55,988 bases of DNA from JAWPMV01 sp038527215. GTDB taxonomy: Bacteria; Bacteroidota; Bacteroidia; J057. The translations under genes were made by a program, and so were the position numbers. Within the stretch, counting starts at the first letter, position 1. Each line of letters opens with the position of its first letter. The notes beneath the pieces were generated by a model. That model made no database searches. It was not told the DNA's origin and saw only the letters and a program-made list of their open reading frames with translations. Of this stretch, positions 18,084 through 27,147 are shown one piece after another. The DNA lies in assembly GCA_038527215.1 (NCBI GenBank), contig JBCBGC010000041.1, positions 1 through 55,988 of the forward strand. The letters are read 5' to 3'.

Positions 18084-19028
18084 CTAGATCCGTTGATAGT
18101 TTTTGAAACCCATCCACGGCTGCCCCTGGTTAAAGGCGCGCTCAAAGACAGAGATAAAACGATACTTCAGCTTTTCGTGCTTGAAGCGTTTGCGGTTCTG
18201 GGGAATAGGCCCCGCTTCATACAGTTGCTCTTCCCAATCAAAGCGCGCCATCCATTCCTTCATCACCGCAGGATGGGTCCCGGTATATTTTTGGGCCAGC
18301 CTCAGCGGGCCGTAGTCAAATACTTCCGCCTCTGGCCGGTATAATTCCTCCACCTTCTTAGCCCCTTTATGAATTGTATCCAGGGATTTGCGCTTGCGCT
18401 GCATATAGCGTGGGGGCCTCACCCAACCATAATGGTAGATCCAGGCGTCCACCAACTTGACTTTGAGCTTGTAGGTACCTGCTTGTTGGCGATAGTTCAG
18501 CCCGTCAAAGTCTGGAATCCTCCGGAAGGATTGGGCCGACTCCCAGGAGTGAATTTCCGGATCGTTGCGCACGATGCGGATTTCCCGTGGGTACCAGCCA
18601 TGACAATCCTGGTAATGATCATAATCGCCCCAAAAGTGCCGATAGTTAAACAGCAAGCCTTCCACCTGAGGATCGTCTAACCAGCGCTGACAAGCTTGCT
18701 TAATCTTAGGCAGGTCTGCTTCATGGACGACCTCATCCGCTTGCAGGTAAAACAGCCAATCCCCGCTACAAGCCGCTTTGGCGAGGTCCGTCTGGTGGGC
18801 ATTTTCCATACCGTTGGGATAGCGTTCCAGGTTCCAGACCGTATCTATGATGCGGATTTTTTCCGAAGCCAGACTGAGGATTTCTTCCCGGGTCCGATCA
18901 TCTGCATCACAGTCTCCCAATGCGACTACAAACTCATCCACCAGCGGCAGGATGGAGGCAATAGAAGCCTTGATTGGATAATAGAGCTTATCCGCATTTT
19001 TTACCATGGTAAAGCCACTGATCTTCAT
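18084..19028 (-). CDS. Family 2 glycosyltransferase
   Basis: 314 residues. It begins KISGFTMVKNADKLYYPIKASIASILPLVDE, the GT2 N-terminal strand/turn. DCDADDRTREE follows, and YLQADEVVHEADL is in the position of the metal/nucleotide-sugar DxD-like motif. The C-terminal part has a helical region rich in Trp/Tyr. No membrane helices, so it is a cytoplasmic or peripheral enzyme. It is flanked at 8 bp by FkbM and at 3 bp by the membrane protein, indicating one transcript. Donor and acceptor sugars are not predictable. Confidence 0.85.
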   Translation of the reverse strand: MKISGFTMVKNADKLYYPIKASIASILPLVDEFVVALGDCDADDRTREEILSLASEKIRIIDTVWNLERYPNGMENAHQTDLAKAACSGDWLFYLQADEVVHEADLPKIKQACQRWLDDPQVEGLLFNYRHFWGDYDHYQDCHGWYPREIRIVRNDPEIHSWESAQSFRRIPDFDGLNYRQQAGTYKLKVKLVDAWIYHYGWVRPPRYMQRKRKSLDTIHKGAKKVEELYRPEAEVFDYGPLRLAQKYTGTHPAVMKEWMARFDWEEQLYEAGPIPQNRKRFKHEKLKYRFISVFERAFNQGQPWMGFKNYQRI

Positions 19029-19036
19029 ACAGATGC

Positions 19037-19834
19037 TTATTTCTCTTGCAAAAGCTGGATTAACTCGGTGTCAGATTTTCGGACCGCTACGAAGTTAGGG
19101 CCAATAAAATCTTCATGCTTGAAATGATACGTCCGAAATTCCACGCGCTTCGGGAATAGCTTGCCCACCTGATATCCGTAAGCCGCAAAAAACTGATAAT
19201 AATCGATTAATAGCTTCTTCGTCGTGATATTGATGTAGCCATATTCAAACTGGATGAGCCGGATGCGCCCTTTTTCCAAGGCCTGCTCAAATCCCTCTAA
19301 AGCTGCATATTCAGCCCCTTCGATGTCCAGCTTTAAAAAATCCACTTGCTGGAGGCTTTTTTCCCGAAGAAAATCATCTCCCTTCATCAACTCAATCTCT
19401 AGCGTGGCCTGAGGCGTATAATTCACCCCTTCGATGGCGTAGATGGAGGAATGGGTATGGGAATCGTAGAGTTGGATCTGGCGCTGGGTGGTTTCGGAAA
19501 AAAGGCCCTTAGGCACGGTCTCGATTCTGTCCATTTTTTCCACCTTTGCTTGCAGGGAGGTGTAGGTATCAGGCACCGGCTCAAAAGCATAAATCCTGGC
19601 CGTGGGTAAACGCTGGTATAAAACTTCGGCATAGCCGCCTACGTTCGCCCCGCCATCTATCACCACTTTCGGTGACAGGTGAGCGAGCTTACGGATCAGG
19701 TTTAGTTCCCCATTGGAGTAGATATCATGATTCCGGTTCTCATATAAGCGGTGCAGGGATCGCCCAAATCCCGCCAGCCCTTTGAAGAGGCCATTGTGGG
19801 AGTTGCGTTTAAAAAAGCGTTTGAGCGGGTTCAT
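19037..19834 (-). CDS. FkbM family methyltransferase
   Basis: 265 residues from MNPLKRFFKRN. A SAM-binding motif I (KVVIDGGANVGGYAEVLYQRL) and the FkbM signature FLKLDIEGAEYAALEGFEQAL are plain; YAFEPVPDTY is the acidic motif after strand 2. FkbM-type enzymes O-methylate sugars or natural products. It is the first gene of the three-gene operon with a GT2 and a polytopic membrane protein, which suggests methylation of a surface glycan. The frame is open 20 codons upstream, but those overlap a terminator hairpin, so the 19834 start is preferred. Confidence 0.88.
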   Translation of the reverse strand: MNPLKRFFKRNSHNGLFKGLAGFGRSLHRLYENRNHDIYSNGELNLIRKLAHLSPKVVIDGGANVGGYAEVLYQRLPTARIYAFEPVPDTYTSLQAKVEKMDRIETVPKGLFSETTQRQIQLYDSHTHSSIYAIEGVNYTPQATLEIELMKGDDFLREKSLQQVDFLKLDIEGAEYAALEGFEQALEKGRIRLIQFEYGYINITTKKLLIDYYQFFAAYGYQVGKLFPKRVEFRTYHFKHEDFIGPNFVAVRKSDTELIQLLQEK

Positions 19835-19862
19835 ACGAGCGGGAAAAATCTGAACAATAAAA

Positions 19863-19889
19863 GGCCCTGCCGGAGCTTCCGGCAGGGCC
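19863..19889 (-). terminator. Strong intrinsic terminator after the papain-like protease gene
   Basis: GGCCCTGCCGG and CCGGCAGGGCC form a perfect 11-bp stem with an AGCTT loop. On the minus strand this is followed by TTTTATTGTT, placed about 20 bp beyond the stop at 19910. It separates the protease from the FkbM operon. Confidence 0.88.
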
Positions 19890-19909
19890 TGCAAGGTAGG
19901 AAAAAACCC

Positions 19910-21718
19910 TTATTCAATGATGAGTTTTCGGCTAAAGCGGTGAATCTGATCCCCTTCCTCTCCGAGGACGATTTCTACCAGATACATGCCGGCACTGAGG
20001 TTGCTCACGTTGAAGGCCTGGGTGCCAATCATGTTGCCTCTTAAAACTTCTCGTCCGAAAGGCGTCAGAATGCGGACCTGGGCAGGAATTTCCTGGGCAA
20101 AGGAAATGACCACTTTGTCCCTGGCCGGATTAGGATAAATCTTCACTTCTTCCAGGAAGGTACTCAGGTTTTGTGGCCCCTGCTGTTCCCCTTCTTTGCT
20201 GGTGGTGGTAAAGGAGATATTGATATAATCCAGGGCAATGTCGCTGAGATACCCGAAGCCCGTTTTTCCTTCAAATCTGATCATGATTTTCTGCCCAACA
20301 AAACTATTTAAATAAAGAGTTCGCATTTTCCAGTAGTTACCCTGGTTACCTGAAATTGTACTCCCCAGGTTGGTCCAGGTAGCCCCACAATTGGTACTGA
20401 CCTGCACTTTGTGGTTGCCCTGATTACTGCCGTACTGGTGGTACCAATAGGTAATGCGAGGACTGACCGCACAACCAAGATCAATCCGATTTTTGGTTTG
20501 TAAATAGGCATTTTTATTGCTGCACCCACTGGCTTCCAGGTACACATATTTTCCCCAACCACCCGGTGCGCCTCCGGATGGACCGGTGCCGCTGGAAGGC
20601 GTAGGGCCACTGCGAGGTTGCCAGTCTACCCAGTCGCCACTGACATTTTCCCACACATTGGAAGCCAGGCTATATCCACCATAACAGCCTCCCGTACCCG
20701 TCCCTTCACTTTCAAAATTTTCATATTGATAAGTAGAAACCGTTGGAACGGTGCAGGTATTGAGCACGACATCAGTCCCATCCAGGTAGGTAATGTTATA
20801 ATCACTGTCATCCACATCTGGTGCATTGGGAGCACTACAAGGGCACTCATCGGGTTTGGGGCCCAATCCCCAAAAATAATACCCATCGCCGTCATTGTCC
20901 TGACAGGTAATAGGCGTATCGAATTTTTCCCATCCACACGCCTCTTCAGATTCATTGGTGTACTTATCGATTCTTCCCAATTGAAAGGCCTCAAAGGAAG
21001 CGTTATTATTGAATAAGGTTACGAGGTTGATCAGATAATACTTGGTTATGGCTCCGCCGGGCCAACTATCTCGCATATGCCATTCTATTAATCCAGCACT
21101 ATTGGTTCTCCAACCGATAAGCAAAAAGGCATGGTTAGTATTTACATAGAGAGAATCGGAAAGGCACCAAAGCGCTACTGGGCCATCTCGGATGATGGCC
21201 GCTTTGAGATCATCCTGGGTTGCCATGTTGTTGATATCTAGCGTTGAATAGTCGACGAGCTTATAGCTTTCTTCCGGCTCTTCTTCCGTTTCCGGGCAGG
21301 TAGGACAATCACAGTTTTCATTGTTTTGATGAAATTCTCCTCCAAAACAAGAATTATTGTTGCAGCTATCTCCGTAGGGGGCACATTCTTCCAAGACTAC
21401 CCGATATTTTTTGAGGGAATCAAGGGAGTTTTCAATACCAGTAGTAGCTGGGTCGTTGCCAAAACACCGAGAAAAAACGAACCGCTCTGACAAATCCAGA
21501 TTCGCCCCCCAATAGTTATAATACAGTTCGTAGCCAGCCTCCATCGCAGCTACCGAGGCAAAAACATGGCAAGGCCCTTGTAATAATTGGTCTTGCTCTT
21601 TTTGAATATAATCATGGCCATGGACATTGTTCCAGGTAAATTCATCCAGCATTTGAGCGGAGAGGGAGGAGGCCAGTAGCAGCATAGCCCCCATGAGAAA
21701 AGCAGTGATTCGCTTCAT
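19910..21718 (-). CDS. Secreted papain-like (C1) cysteine protease with T9SS sorting domain
   Basis: 602 residues. A signal peptide (MKRITAFLMGAMLLLASSLSA) precedes a C1-type domain. Gln44 sits six residues before Cys50 (QLLQGPCHVFASVAAMEA), matching papain Gln19/Cys25. His196 (NTNHAFLLIGW) matches papain His159, and Asp217 (EWHMRDSWPGG) stands where papain has Asn175. A Cys-rich insertion lies at about 110-145. An acidic DNDGDGYY/DVDDSDYN segment resembling calcium-binding repeats follows. Then comes a beta-sandwich, and a T9SS type A sorting domain at the end (IYPNPARDKVVISF to FSRKLIIE). It is presumably exported through the outer membrane and anchored or released there. Catalysis is plausible but the Asn-to-Asp and Trp-to-His changes are unusual. 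Confidence 0.85.
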   Translation of the reverse strand: MKRITAFLMGAMLLLASSLSAQMLDEFTWNNVHGHDYIQKEQDQLLQGPCHVFASVAAMEAGYELYYNYWGANLDLSERFVFSRCFGNDPATTGIENSLDSLKKYRVVLEECAPYGDSCNNNSCFGGEFHQNNENCDCPTCPETEEEPEESYKLVDYSTLDINNMATQDDLKAAIIRDGPVALWCLSDSLYVNTNHAFLLIGWRTNSAGLIEWHMRDSWPGGAITKYYLINLVTLFNNNASFEAFQLGRIDKYTNESEEACGWEKFDTPITCQDNDGDGYYFWGLGPKPDECPCSAPNAPDVDDSDYNITYLDGTDVVLNTCTVPTVSTYQYENFESEGTGTGGCYGGYSLASNVWENVSGDWVDWQPRSGPTPSSGTGPSGGAPGGWGKYVYLEASGCSNKNAYLQTKNRIDLGCAVSPRITYWYHQYGSNQGNHKVQVSTNCGATWTNLGSTISGNQGNYWKMRTLYLNSFVGQKIMIRFEGKTGFGYLSDIALDYINISFTTTSKEGEQQGPQNLSTFLEEVKIYPNPARDKVVISFAQEIPAQVRILTPFGREVLRGNMIGTQAFNVSNLSAGMYLVEIVLGEEGDQIHRFSRKLIIE

Positions 21719-21869
21719 GGTTTGAGTAGTAATTATGGGTAAAACAAAGAGCATCAGGGTGTTATCATATTAGCCAATTCATTCGAAGCAATCAACCTTA
21801 TTTTTATCCGAACTTTTCATCCACCTATATCTTTTGTCTTCTATTGTGCCAAACCTCCTATATCAGAGA

Positions 21870-21894
21870 GGCTGGCAGGAAATTCCTGCCAGCC
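21870..21894 (-). terminator. Hairpin between the PEBP and protease genes
   Basis: GGCTGGCAGG and CCTGCCAGCC form a perfect 10-bp stem around a short AAATT loop, 31 bp beyond the PEBP stop codon. The T-tract on the minus strand is weak (TCTCTGATAT), so it may be a processing or stabilising structure instead. Confidence 0.6.
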
Positions 21895-21925
21895 TTGTTT
21901 GCGCCGGGAAAGGTACCCTATCAGC

Positions 21926-22477
21926 TTATTTTCGTTCGTAATAGGCGACAATGCTAGCCTTGGCCAGGGTATTGTTCCAGAGGTAATAGCCAACGATAGC
22001 AGGGTTGGTGCTGGCTTCCAGGCCGAGCTTATCTACCTTGAGGGCATAGACGGTGATGACATACTGGTGAATCCCGTGTCCTTCGGGCGGACAAGGCCCG
22101 CCATAGCCAGCTACTCCGTAATTGGTCAGGCTTTGAATGGCTCCCTTGGGGGCCAGGCCCGCCGCAGGATTTCCCGCGTTGGCCACCAGCTTGGTAACGT
22201 CAGCCGGAATGTCAAACACCACCCAGTGCCACCAGCCGCTACCCGTGGGCGCGTCCGGATCGTACATGGTGATGGCAAAGCTTTTGGTGCCTTCGGGAGC
22301 ATTTTCCCAGGACAAGGGTGGAGATTGGTTATCCCCGGTACAGCCAAAGCCATTGAATTCTTCGGTCTTGGTGGCACTGCCTCCCAGGGTTTCGCTGGTC
22401 AGGGTGAAAGTAGACTGGCCGAAGAGGAGGCCCGCAGGCAAGAGCAGCAGGCCGAGGATCATGGATGAGATACGCAT
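21926..22477 (-). CDS. YbhB/YbcL family (PEBP-like) protein, exported
   Basis: 183 residues starting MRISSMILGLLLLPAGLLFGQS, a signal peptide. The mature part is the phosphatidylethanolamine-binding-protein fold. It shows NQSPPLSWENAPEGTKSFAITMYDPDAP, GWWHWVVFDIP, and GYGGPCPPEGHGIHQYVITVYAL, which carries the ligand-pocket residues. Length matches bacterial YbhB/YbcL proteins. The cellular role of bacterial members is unclear; export to the periplasm is inferred from the leader. It lies 60 bp downstream of the stop of an AraC regulator gene on the same strand. Confidence 0.92.
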   Translation of the reverse strand: MRISSMILGLLLLPAGLLFGQSTFTLTSETLGGSATKTEEFNGFGCTGDNQSPPLSWENAPEGTKSFAITMYDPDAPTGSGWWHWVVFDIPADVTKLVANAGNPAAGLAPKGAIQSLTNYGVAGYGGPCPPEGHGIHQYVITVYALKVDKLGLEASTNPAIVGYYLWNNTLAKASIVAYYERK

Positions 22478-22563
22478 GAGCAATGCTATTTGAGAATGAA
22501 ACATGCTGCAAGTTCTCTCTATACCTTGTTTATATGGCCTAGCGAAAAGGTCAATAAGTATGG

Positions 22564-23427
22564 CTAAAAGCTCAATTGCTCGTCCTGAAACTGACGGGGA
22601 GTCTGGCCAAAATGCTTCTTAAAAGCCTGAATGAAGGTGGAAAGGTTTTCGTAGCCCGCATCTTCGAATACCTCGACTGGGCGCAAGCTATGGGTTCGCA
22701 TCCGCAAGGCTGCATGCTCCAGGCGCTGCGCCTGAAACCACTTACTAGGGGAGGTTTGGTAGTGTTTTTGAAATTCCCGCTTGAAGGTAGAAAGGCTCAT
22801 ATGGCAGAGAAAAGCCAATTCCTGCAGGCTGAGTTTATGCAGGCGGTTGTATTCCACCACCTGCACCAGATGGCGGGTGCCGGGTGCCAGGTCATGCAGC
22901 AAGCCACCGAGGAAAGCTCCACCTTCCCTTTCCAGGAGGTACAACAGGATTTCTTCCAGCTTGGCGGGCATGACTTTACGTTGCCAGCGTTCTTCCATGC
23001 CGGAGAGCTGACGCAGGCTATCCACAAAATGCCGGACATAAGGATCATAGGCACATACCCGAAAGGGGGAAGCCGAACTCAGGGACCCAGGCTGAATCTG
23101 GTGTTTGCCGAGAAAATCCAACAACATCGCATTCGAGAAAAAAAGCAACTGGCTTTGGTAGCGCTGTTGGGCGGCTGAGATGCGTTCTGTCATGAGGCAG
23201 TGCCCGGCCCGCATGAGTACGAAATGATCATTTTGCAGGCTTACCGAAGATTGAGGCCCCACCAGTTCTTTGGTTCCTTGCTGCAAAAAACTGATGGTAT
23301 GATGCTGGAGGCGGATTTGACTGCGGGCCAGGTCGCTGGCACTTTCATACCAATGGGTTTTTACCCCTCCCTCCATGGAAAAGGAAAAATGCTCTGGCAG
23401 GACAAAAATTCGGGCTTCAGCAGGCAT
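22564..23427 (-). CDS. AraC family transcriptional regulator
   Basis: 287 residues. The N-terminal ligand-binding half contains SVSLQNDHFVLMRAGHCLMTER. The C-terminal AraC HTH pair is SLQELAFLCHMSLSTFKREFQKHYQTSPSKW and VEVFEDAGYENLSTFIQAFKKHFGQTPRQF, a near-consensus signature. No membrane segment. The GNAT gene ends 26 bp upstream on the same strand, so it may be the distal gene of the M28-GNAT operon. The next gene downstream is the PEBP protein. Target and effector unknown. Confidence 0.88.
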   Translation of the reverse strand: MPAEARIFVLPEHFSFSMEGGVKTHWYESASDLARSQIRLQHHTISFLQQGTKELVGPQSSVSLQNDHFVLMRAGHCLMTERISAAQQRYQSQLLFFSNAMLLDFLGKHQIQPGSLSSASPFRVCAYDPYVRHFVDSLRQLSGMEERWQRKVMPAKLEEILLYLLEREGGAFLGGLLHDLAPGTRHLVQVVEYNRLHKLSLQELAFLCHMSLSTFKREFQKHYQTSPSKWFQAQRLEHAALRMRTHSLRPVEVFEDAGYENLSTFIQAFKKHFGQTPRQFQDEQLSF

Positions 23428-23453
23428 ATCAGCTAAGGTAGAAAAAAGCCCTT

Positions 23454-23942
23454 TTACCCGAAAACCATAATCTGCCGTTTCAGGTGGTCCATTTCCAGGG
23501 GACGAGTTTCGAAATTCCCATCAGTGTATTCCTTGATCACCTTATCCCAAAAGCGGACCGCGCCTTCGTTCATCATGATTTGAGAAACTTCCCAGGGCCC
23601 GGGAAACAGGGCGAATACCTGTTTGGCAGCAAACTCCCCTATCCCATGCCTACGGTAGCGTCGCATGATAAAAAATTCTGCCATGACATGGCCCTGGGGA
23701 TCTTTCAACGCACGAAAATCCTGATTTACGAGGGCAAAGCCGGCGTATTCACCATCGGCTTTGATAAAAAAGGGATGGCGGTTTTCTTCCAGCCAGTAGG
23801 GGTCCAGAAAAGGATAGTCAAAGGCTCCGTGAGCATTAACATCGGTATCCAGATAGGGGCTCCAGTCATAGCAGTAATATTCCAGCAATTGCTTCATCAC
23901 GGCTTTATCTGCTTTAGGAGCTTTGATTACTTCCAGTTTCAT
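23454..23942 (-). CDS. GNAT family N-acetyltransferase
   Basis: 162 residues. The acetyl-CoA-binding loop pattern appears as MAEFFIMRRYRRHGIGEFAAKQVFALFPG (motif A, RRxGIG), preceded by the strand GEYAGFALVN and followed by the motif-B helix. The N-terminus (LEVIKAPKADKAVMKQLLEYY) is typical of small GNATs annotated as 'predicted acetyltransferase'. It starts 7 bp after the M28 peptidase stop, indicating co-transcription. The acceptor is unknown. Confidence 0.87.
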   Translation of the reverse strand: MKLEVIKAPKADKAVMKQLLEYYCYDWSPYLDTDVNAHGAFDYPFLDPYWLEENRHPFFIKADGEYAGFALVNQDFRALKDPQGHVMAEFFIMRRYRRHGIGEFAAKQVFALFPGPWEVSQIMMNEGAVRFWDKVIKEYTDGNFETRPLEMDHLKRQIMVFG

Positions 23943-23949
23943 AGAGTGA

Positions 23950-24861
23950 TTATTTCAAGCGTTTCAGGGCGGCCAGGGTCGCGTCTATCACTTTGGCCAT
24001 GGCTGTCAGGTCCAGGGTTTCCAGCGTATCGGTTTTTTCGTGGTAGTTTTTGTTTCGGTAAAAAGCCGTATCCGTAATCATCAAGGCACTCCACCCCAGC
24101 CTCCAGTAATTCAAATGGTCGGAAAAATCTATGCCGGGCAGGCGGGCCGGGCCTTTGAATTTCTTGGCTTTGATCTGGGCTTCCTTTTTGAAGGCCCGGC
24201 TGTACTGCTTCGCAAACTTCCCGCTGCCAAACTTACTCACCAAAGTGATATAATCGCCCCGGTTGCCGTAAAACCAGGAAAAGAAGCCTAAAGGATATTC
24301 CTGACTACCTTTGCTCGCATCAAAATAACCGATCATTTCCAGGCACAGCATGCCGTATACGTCCAGGCCTCGTTCCTTGACCGATTGCGCATGGATGTAA
24401 CTTCCCATTTGTTGTGAGCGGAAGAAAGGCGGCTCTTCCAGGGTGTAGGCCACCAGTTCCAGGCGATACGGCAAATCTACTCCTTGCAGCAGCCGGGCCA
24501 GTTCCAATAAGCCCACTACCCCACTGGCATTATCGTCCGCGCCATCCTGATGACCACATACGTCGTAGTGCGCGCCGATCACGATGGTCTGGGGTTTTTC
24601 GGGTCCGATGACCGCTACCACATTCCGGTAGGTTTTTCCGCTCACCTCATAGGGTTGATCATAGACCGTATCACTGTAGGGCTGTAGCTGGGTTGAGATA
24701 TAGGCGGCTACTTCATCCAGCACTTCGGGATGTCGGTAGTTGCGCGGCTGTTCGGTTTGGAGGATGTGGGTAAAATGCTGCTTGATGCGTAGGGTATCGG
24801 ATTGGGCTGATAGGTGAAGACAAAGGAAACTCAGCCCCAGCAACATGCTTGTGTTTTTCAT
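23950..24861 (-). CDS. M28 family zinc peptidase, exported
   Basis: About 303 residues with a signal peptide (MKNTSMLLGLSFLCLHLSAQ). It has M28 (aminopeptidase Y/QC-like) metal and catalytic residues: His98 in IGAHYDVCG, Asp110 in GADDNASG, Glu142/143 in YTLEEPPFF, Glu175 in CLEMIGYFD, and the C-terminal His in FSDHLNYW. All expected ligands appear present. The length matches compact secreted bacterial M28 enzymes. An aminopeptidase role in the periplasm or outside is inferred. It is followed at 7 bp by GNAT and preceded by two small membrane-protein genes on the same strand. Confidence 0.9.
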   Translation of the reverse strand: MKNTSMLLGLSFLCLHLSAQSDTLRIKQHFTHILQTEQPRNYRHPEVLDEVAAYISTQLQPYSDTVYDQPYEVSGKTYRNVVAVIGPEKPQTIVIGAHYDVCGHQDGADDNASGVVGLLELARLLQGVDLPYRLELVAYTLEEPPFFRSQQMGSYIHAQSVKERGLDVYGMLCLEMIGYFDASKGSQEYPLGFFSWFYGNRGDYITLVSKFGSGKFAKQYSRAFKKEAQIKAKKFKGPARLPGIDFSDHLNYWRLGWSALMITDTAFYRNKNYHEKTDTLETLDLTAMAKVIDATLAALKRLK

Positions 24862-24899
24862 CTTTGAGTTTACCAAGAAAGGTTCAGGAGGGTTGCAGG

Positions 24900-25415
24900 C
24901 TAAGCTGTCCCTTTTTTCAATTTCCGCTCTACCTCCACCTGAAAATGCTTAAAGCCCACGAGGTACCCACTCACTTTTAGGACTTTGCCGGCCCCTTTCA
25001 CGTGATAGTTGCCTTGCATCCCCCCCAAAGCAGCAGATTCTATCTCATCCCAGCTAAGGGTCTGGGATTTGCCCAGCCAACTCGTAGCCGTCACGGTCTG
25101 ATCGTTATACACCAGCCGGTGGAAGTGGTAATACAGGAAACTCGGCAGGCCGACCAGGGTGCAAAAGATTGTTACGATTAGGATAGCCTCCCCCTTTTGT
25201 TCTTCAGTTTCGTCTACCATGATCGCCGTGATAAAAATCAACAGGATCACCCCAAAGGCCAGGGCCCCATATAAAAAGAAGGGAGGCATGCGAAGGGTAT
25301 ATACACCTTCAGCGTTCGGTTGGATCTCGCGAGATGCGCCTTTCCTGATCCAATAAAGTACCAGGGGTACGGTTACGCCTATGCCCATGTACATGAGCAG
25401 ACTTGATATTTCCAT
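24900..25415 (-). CDS. Small membrane protein with PH-like C-terminal domain
   Basis: 171 residues: three hydrophobic helices (MYMGIGVTVPLVLYW; FFLYGALAFGVILLIFITAIMV; LIVTIFCTLVGLPSFLYYHF), then a soluble C-terminus (RLVYNDQTVTATSWLGKSQTLSWDEIE). That C-terminus resembles the bacterial PH-like domains fused to membrane anchors. Function unknown. It is 16 bp downstream of a 63-residue membrane protein and ends 38 bp before the M28 start, so it likely belongs to the same transcript. Confidence 0.7.
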   Translation of the reverse strand: MEISSLLMYMGIGVTVPLVLYWIRKGASREIQPNAEGVYTLRMPPFFLYGALAFGVILLIFITAIMVDETEEQKGEAILIVTIFCTLVGLPSFLYYHFHRLVYNDQTVTATSWLGKSQTLSWDEIESAALGGMQGNYHVKGAGKVLKVSGYLVGFKHFQVEVERKLKKGTA

Positions 25416-25431
25416 AGTTGATTCGTAGATG

Positions 25432-25623
25432 CTATTCTTTTTTCTGCTCTTCTTTTTTGCGCTCCTGATAAATCCCCGTCATCAATAAGACAAAGCCCAC
25501 CAGCGCCAAGCCCCCCATCACGATCTGCAATACCGGCCGATTTTCCAGAATAAGTTGCAGGCCCCCTGCGATCATAATCAAGATGAAACCAAGGCCAAAC
25601 GTGCGGTTGTTTTGCAGATGCAT
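25432..25623 (-). CDS. Small two-helix membrane protein
   Basis: 63 residues from MHLQNNRTFG. Two hydrophobic segments (FGLGFILIMIAGGLQLIL and VMGGLALVGFVLLMTGIY) are joined by a short loop, with a charged C-terminal tail of Lys/Glu. An upstream in-frame ATG at 25698 would add 25 residues without hydrophobic or conserved character. No family recognised. Spacing places it first in the run leading to the M28 peptidase, divergent from the glycoside hydrolase lipoprotein. Confidence 0.6.
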   Translation of the reverse strand: MHLQNNRTFGLGFILIMIAGGLQLILENRPVLQIVMGGLALVGFVLLMTGIYQERKKEEQKKE

Positions 25624-25802
25624 AAAGGTTGAAATTTTGGAGAAGTCTAAAGATACACCTTTTTCTGCGCAGCAAAATAGTACTATTTCACCCCTCACTT
25701 TGCCTACTCACCTTGGTCATATTGGATTTCTTGAATATTTTCACTCTCGCTTTAAAAAACACCCTCTGGCGATATCAGGACAACTTAAAAGCTACAAAAC
25801 CT

Positions 25803-27146
25803 ATGAATTTCGGTTCTCGCATCCCTCACCTCCTTTTGGGTGGAGCCATCATCCTGGCTACATTCCTGGGAGCGTGTCAATCAAACGAGTCTGCGACAGG
25901 CTCCAAGGTTGAAATTAAACAAGTCAACGGACAGTATGATTTCTACATAGATGGTGAACGCTTCGAACTTAAAGGGGCTGGTCTGGACATTAATGCCGGA
26001 CAAAATTTCCAAGCGCTGGCCGAGGCGGGCGCTAACGCCTTTCGCACCTGGAGTACCGACGCCGCCCCCATGGAACTGGACTCTGCCGTCAAATACGACC
26101 TCAAAATCGCCATGGGCATCGCCATGGGAAAAGAATTGCATGGCTTTGACTACGGTGATACCGCGGCTGTACGCAAGCAACTTGCCCGCATCAAGGAAGA
26201 AATCATCACCTACAAAGACCATCCTGCCCTGCTCTGCTGGGTCGTAGGCAATGAGCTCAACCTCCTCATTATGCCGGATGGTTCCCTGGGCGTGGTCAAT
26301 CCCAAAGCCTACGAAGCCCTGGCTGAGATTGTAGATTACATCCATGAAGTGGACCCCCACCACCCGGTTACCACCACCTTCGCTGCCGGAGCCTACGGAG
26401 ACCATATCAAAGTCATGCTGGAACACTGCCCGCAGATTGACTTTCTCTCTTATCAGGTCTATGGCGGATTGGCAGGCCTGGTCAATCAGGAAATGGCCAA
26501 CGGCATCGACATCCCTTACACCGTAACGGAATACGGCCCCCTGGGACACTGGGAAATGCCTTCCACCAGTTGGGGAAGAGAAATAGAGGAGAACTCTACC
26601 CAAAAAGCCGATGGCTTGCGCGACCGCCTCGCCAAAGGTTTTACCGCCGATACCACCGGTCGGAACATGGGCGGCTTTGCCTTCCTGTGGGGACAAAAAC
26701 AAGAACGCACCCCTACCTGGTATGGCATCTTCAACAAAGACGGACGAGCCACCGCTGTAGCCGATGAATTGACCCTGTACTGGAGTGGGGCCTATCCAGC
26801 TGATCGGGCCCCGGCCATTAGCTCCGCTACCCTGGATGAAAAAGTCAGCACAGACAATATCACCCTGGAACCGGCCCAAGCCTATACCTTCGCAGTGAAT
26901 GCCCATGACCATGCCGGAGATTCTCTGCGCTATGTGTGGAAAATGATGAAAGAGGTAGATGTACGCAGTCAGGGCGGGGCCTTTGAAAAGGAACCTGATT
27001 ATCTGGATATTGAAGTGGTGGCAGAAACAAACGGGCAACTGACCTTCCGTACGCCCGCAGAACCAGGGCAATATCGTATCTTTAGCTACATCTACGATCA
27101 ACACAAGGTAGCCAACGCCAATATTCCCTTCCTGGTGGAAGAATGA
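25803..27146 (+). CDS. Lipoprotein glycoside hydrolase (GH2/GH5-like TIM barrel)
   Basis: 447 residues from MNFGSRIPHLLLGG, with lipobox LGAC. The barrel begins with GERFELKGAGLDINAG. Candidate acid/base Glu151 is in WVVGNELNLL and candidate nucleophile Glu243 in YTVTEYGPLG, as in clan GH-A retaining glycosidases. FLWGQKQERTPTWYGIF is the typical barrel-closing segment. A C-terminal beta domain (about 335-447) resembles PKD/cadherin-like modules. Beta-glycan specificity is not readable. An AraC regulator starts 1 bp after its stop, implying co-transcription. The frame is open 58 codons upstream, but the lipoprotein signal fixes the start. Confidence 0.82.
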   Translation: MNFGSRIPHLLLGGAIILATFLGACQSNESATGSKVEIKQVNGQYDFYIDGERFELKGAGLDINAGQNFQALAEAGANAFRTWSTDAAPMELDSAVKYDLKIAMGIAMGKELHGFDYGDTAAVRKQLARIKEEIITYKDHPALLCWVVGNELNLLIMPDGSLGVVNPKAYEALAEIVDYIHEVDPHHPVTTTFAAGAYGDHIKVMLEHCPQIDFLSYQVYGGLAGLVNQEMANGIDIPYTVTEYGPLGHWEMPSTSWGREIEENSTQKADGLRDRLAKGFTADTTGRNMGGFAFLWGQKQERTPTWYGIFNKDGRATAVADELTLYWSGAYPADRAPAISSATLDEKVSTDNITLEPAQAYTFAVNAHDHAGDSLRYVWKMMKEVDVRSQGGAFEKEPDYLDIEVVAETNGQLTFRTPAEPGQYRIFSYIYDQHKVANANIPFLVEE

Positions 27147-27147
27147 G

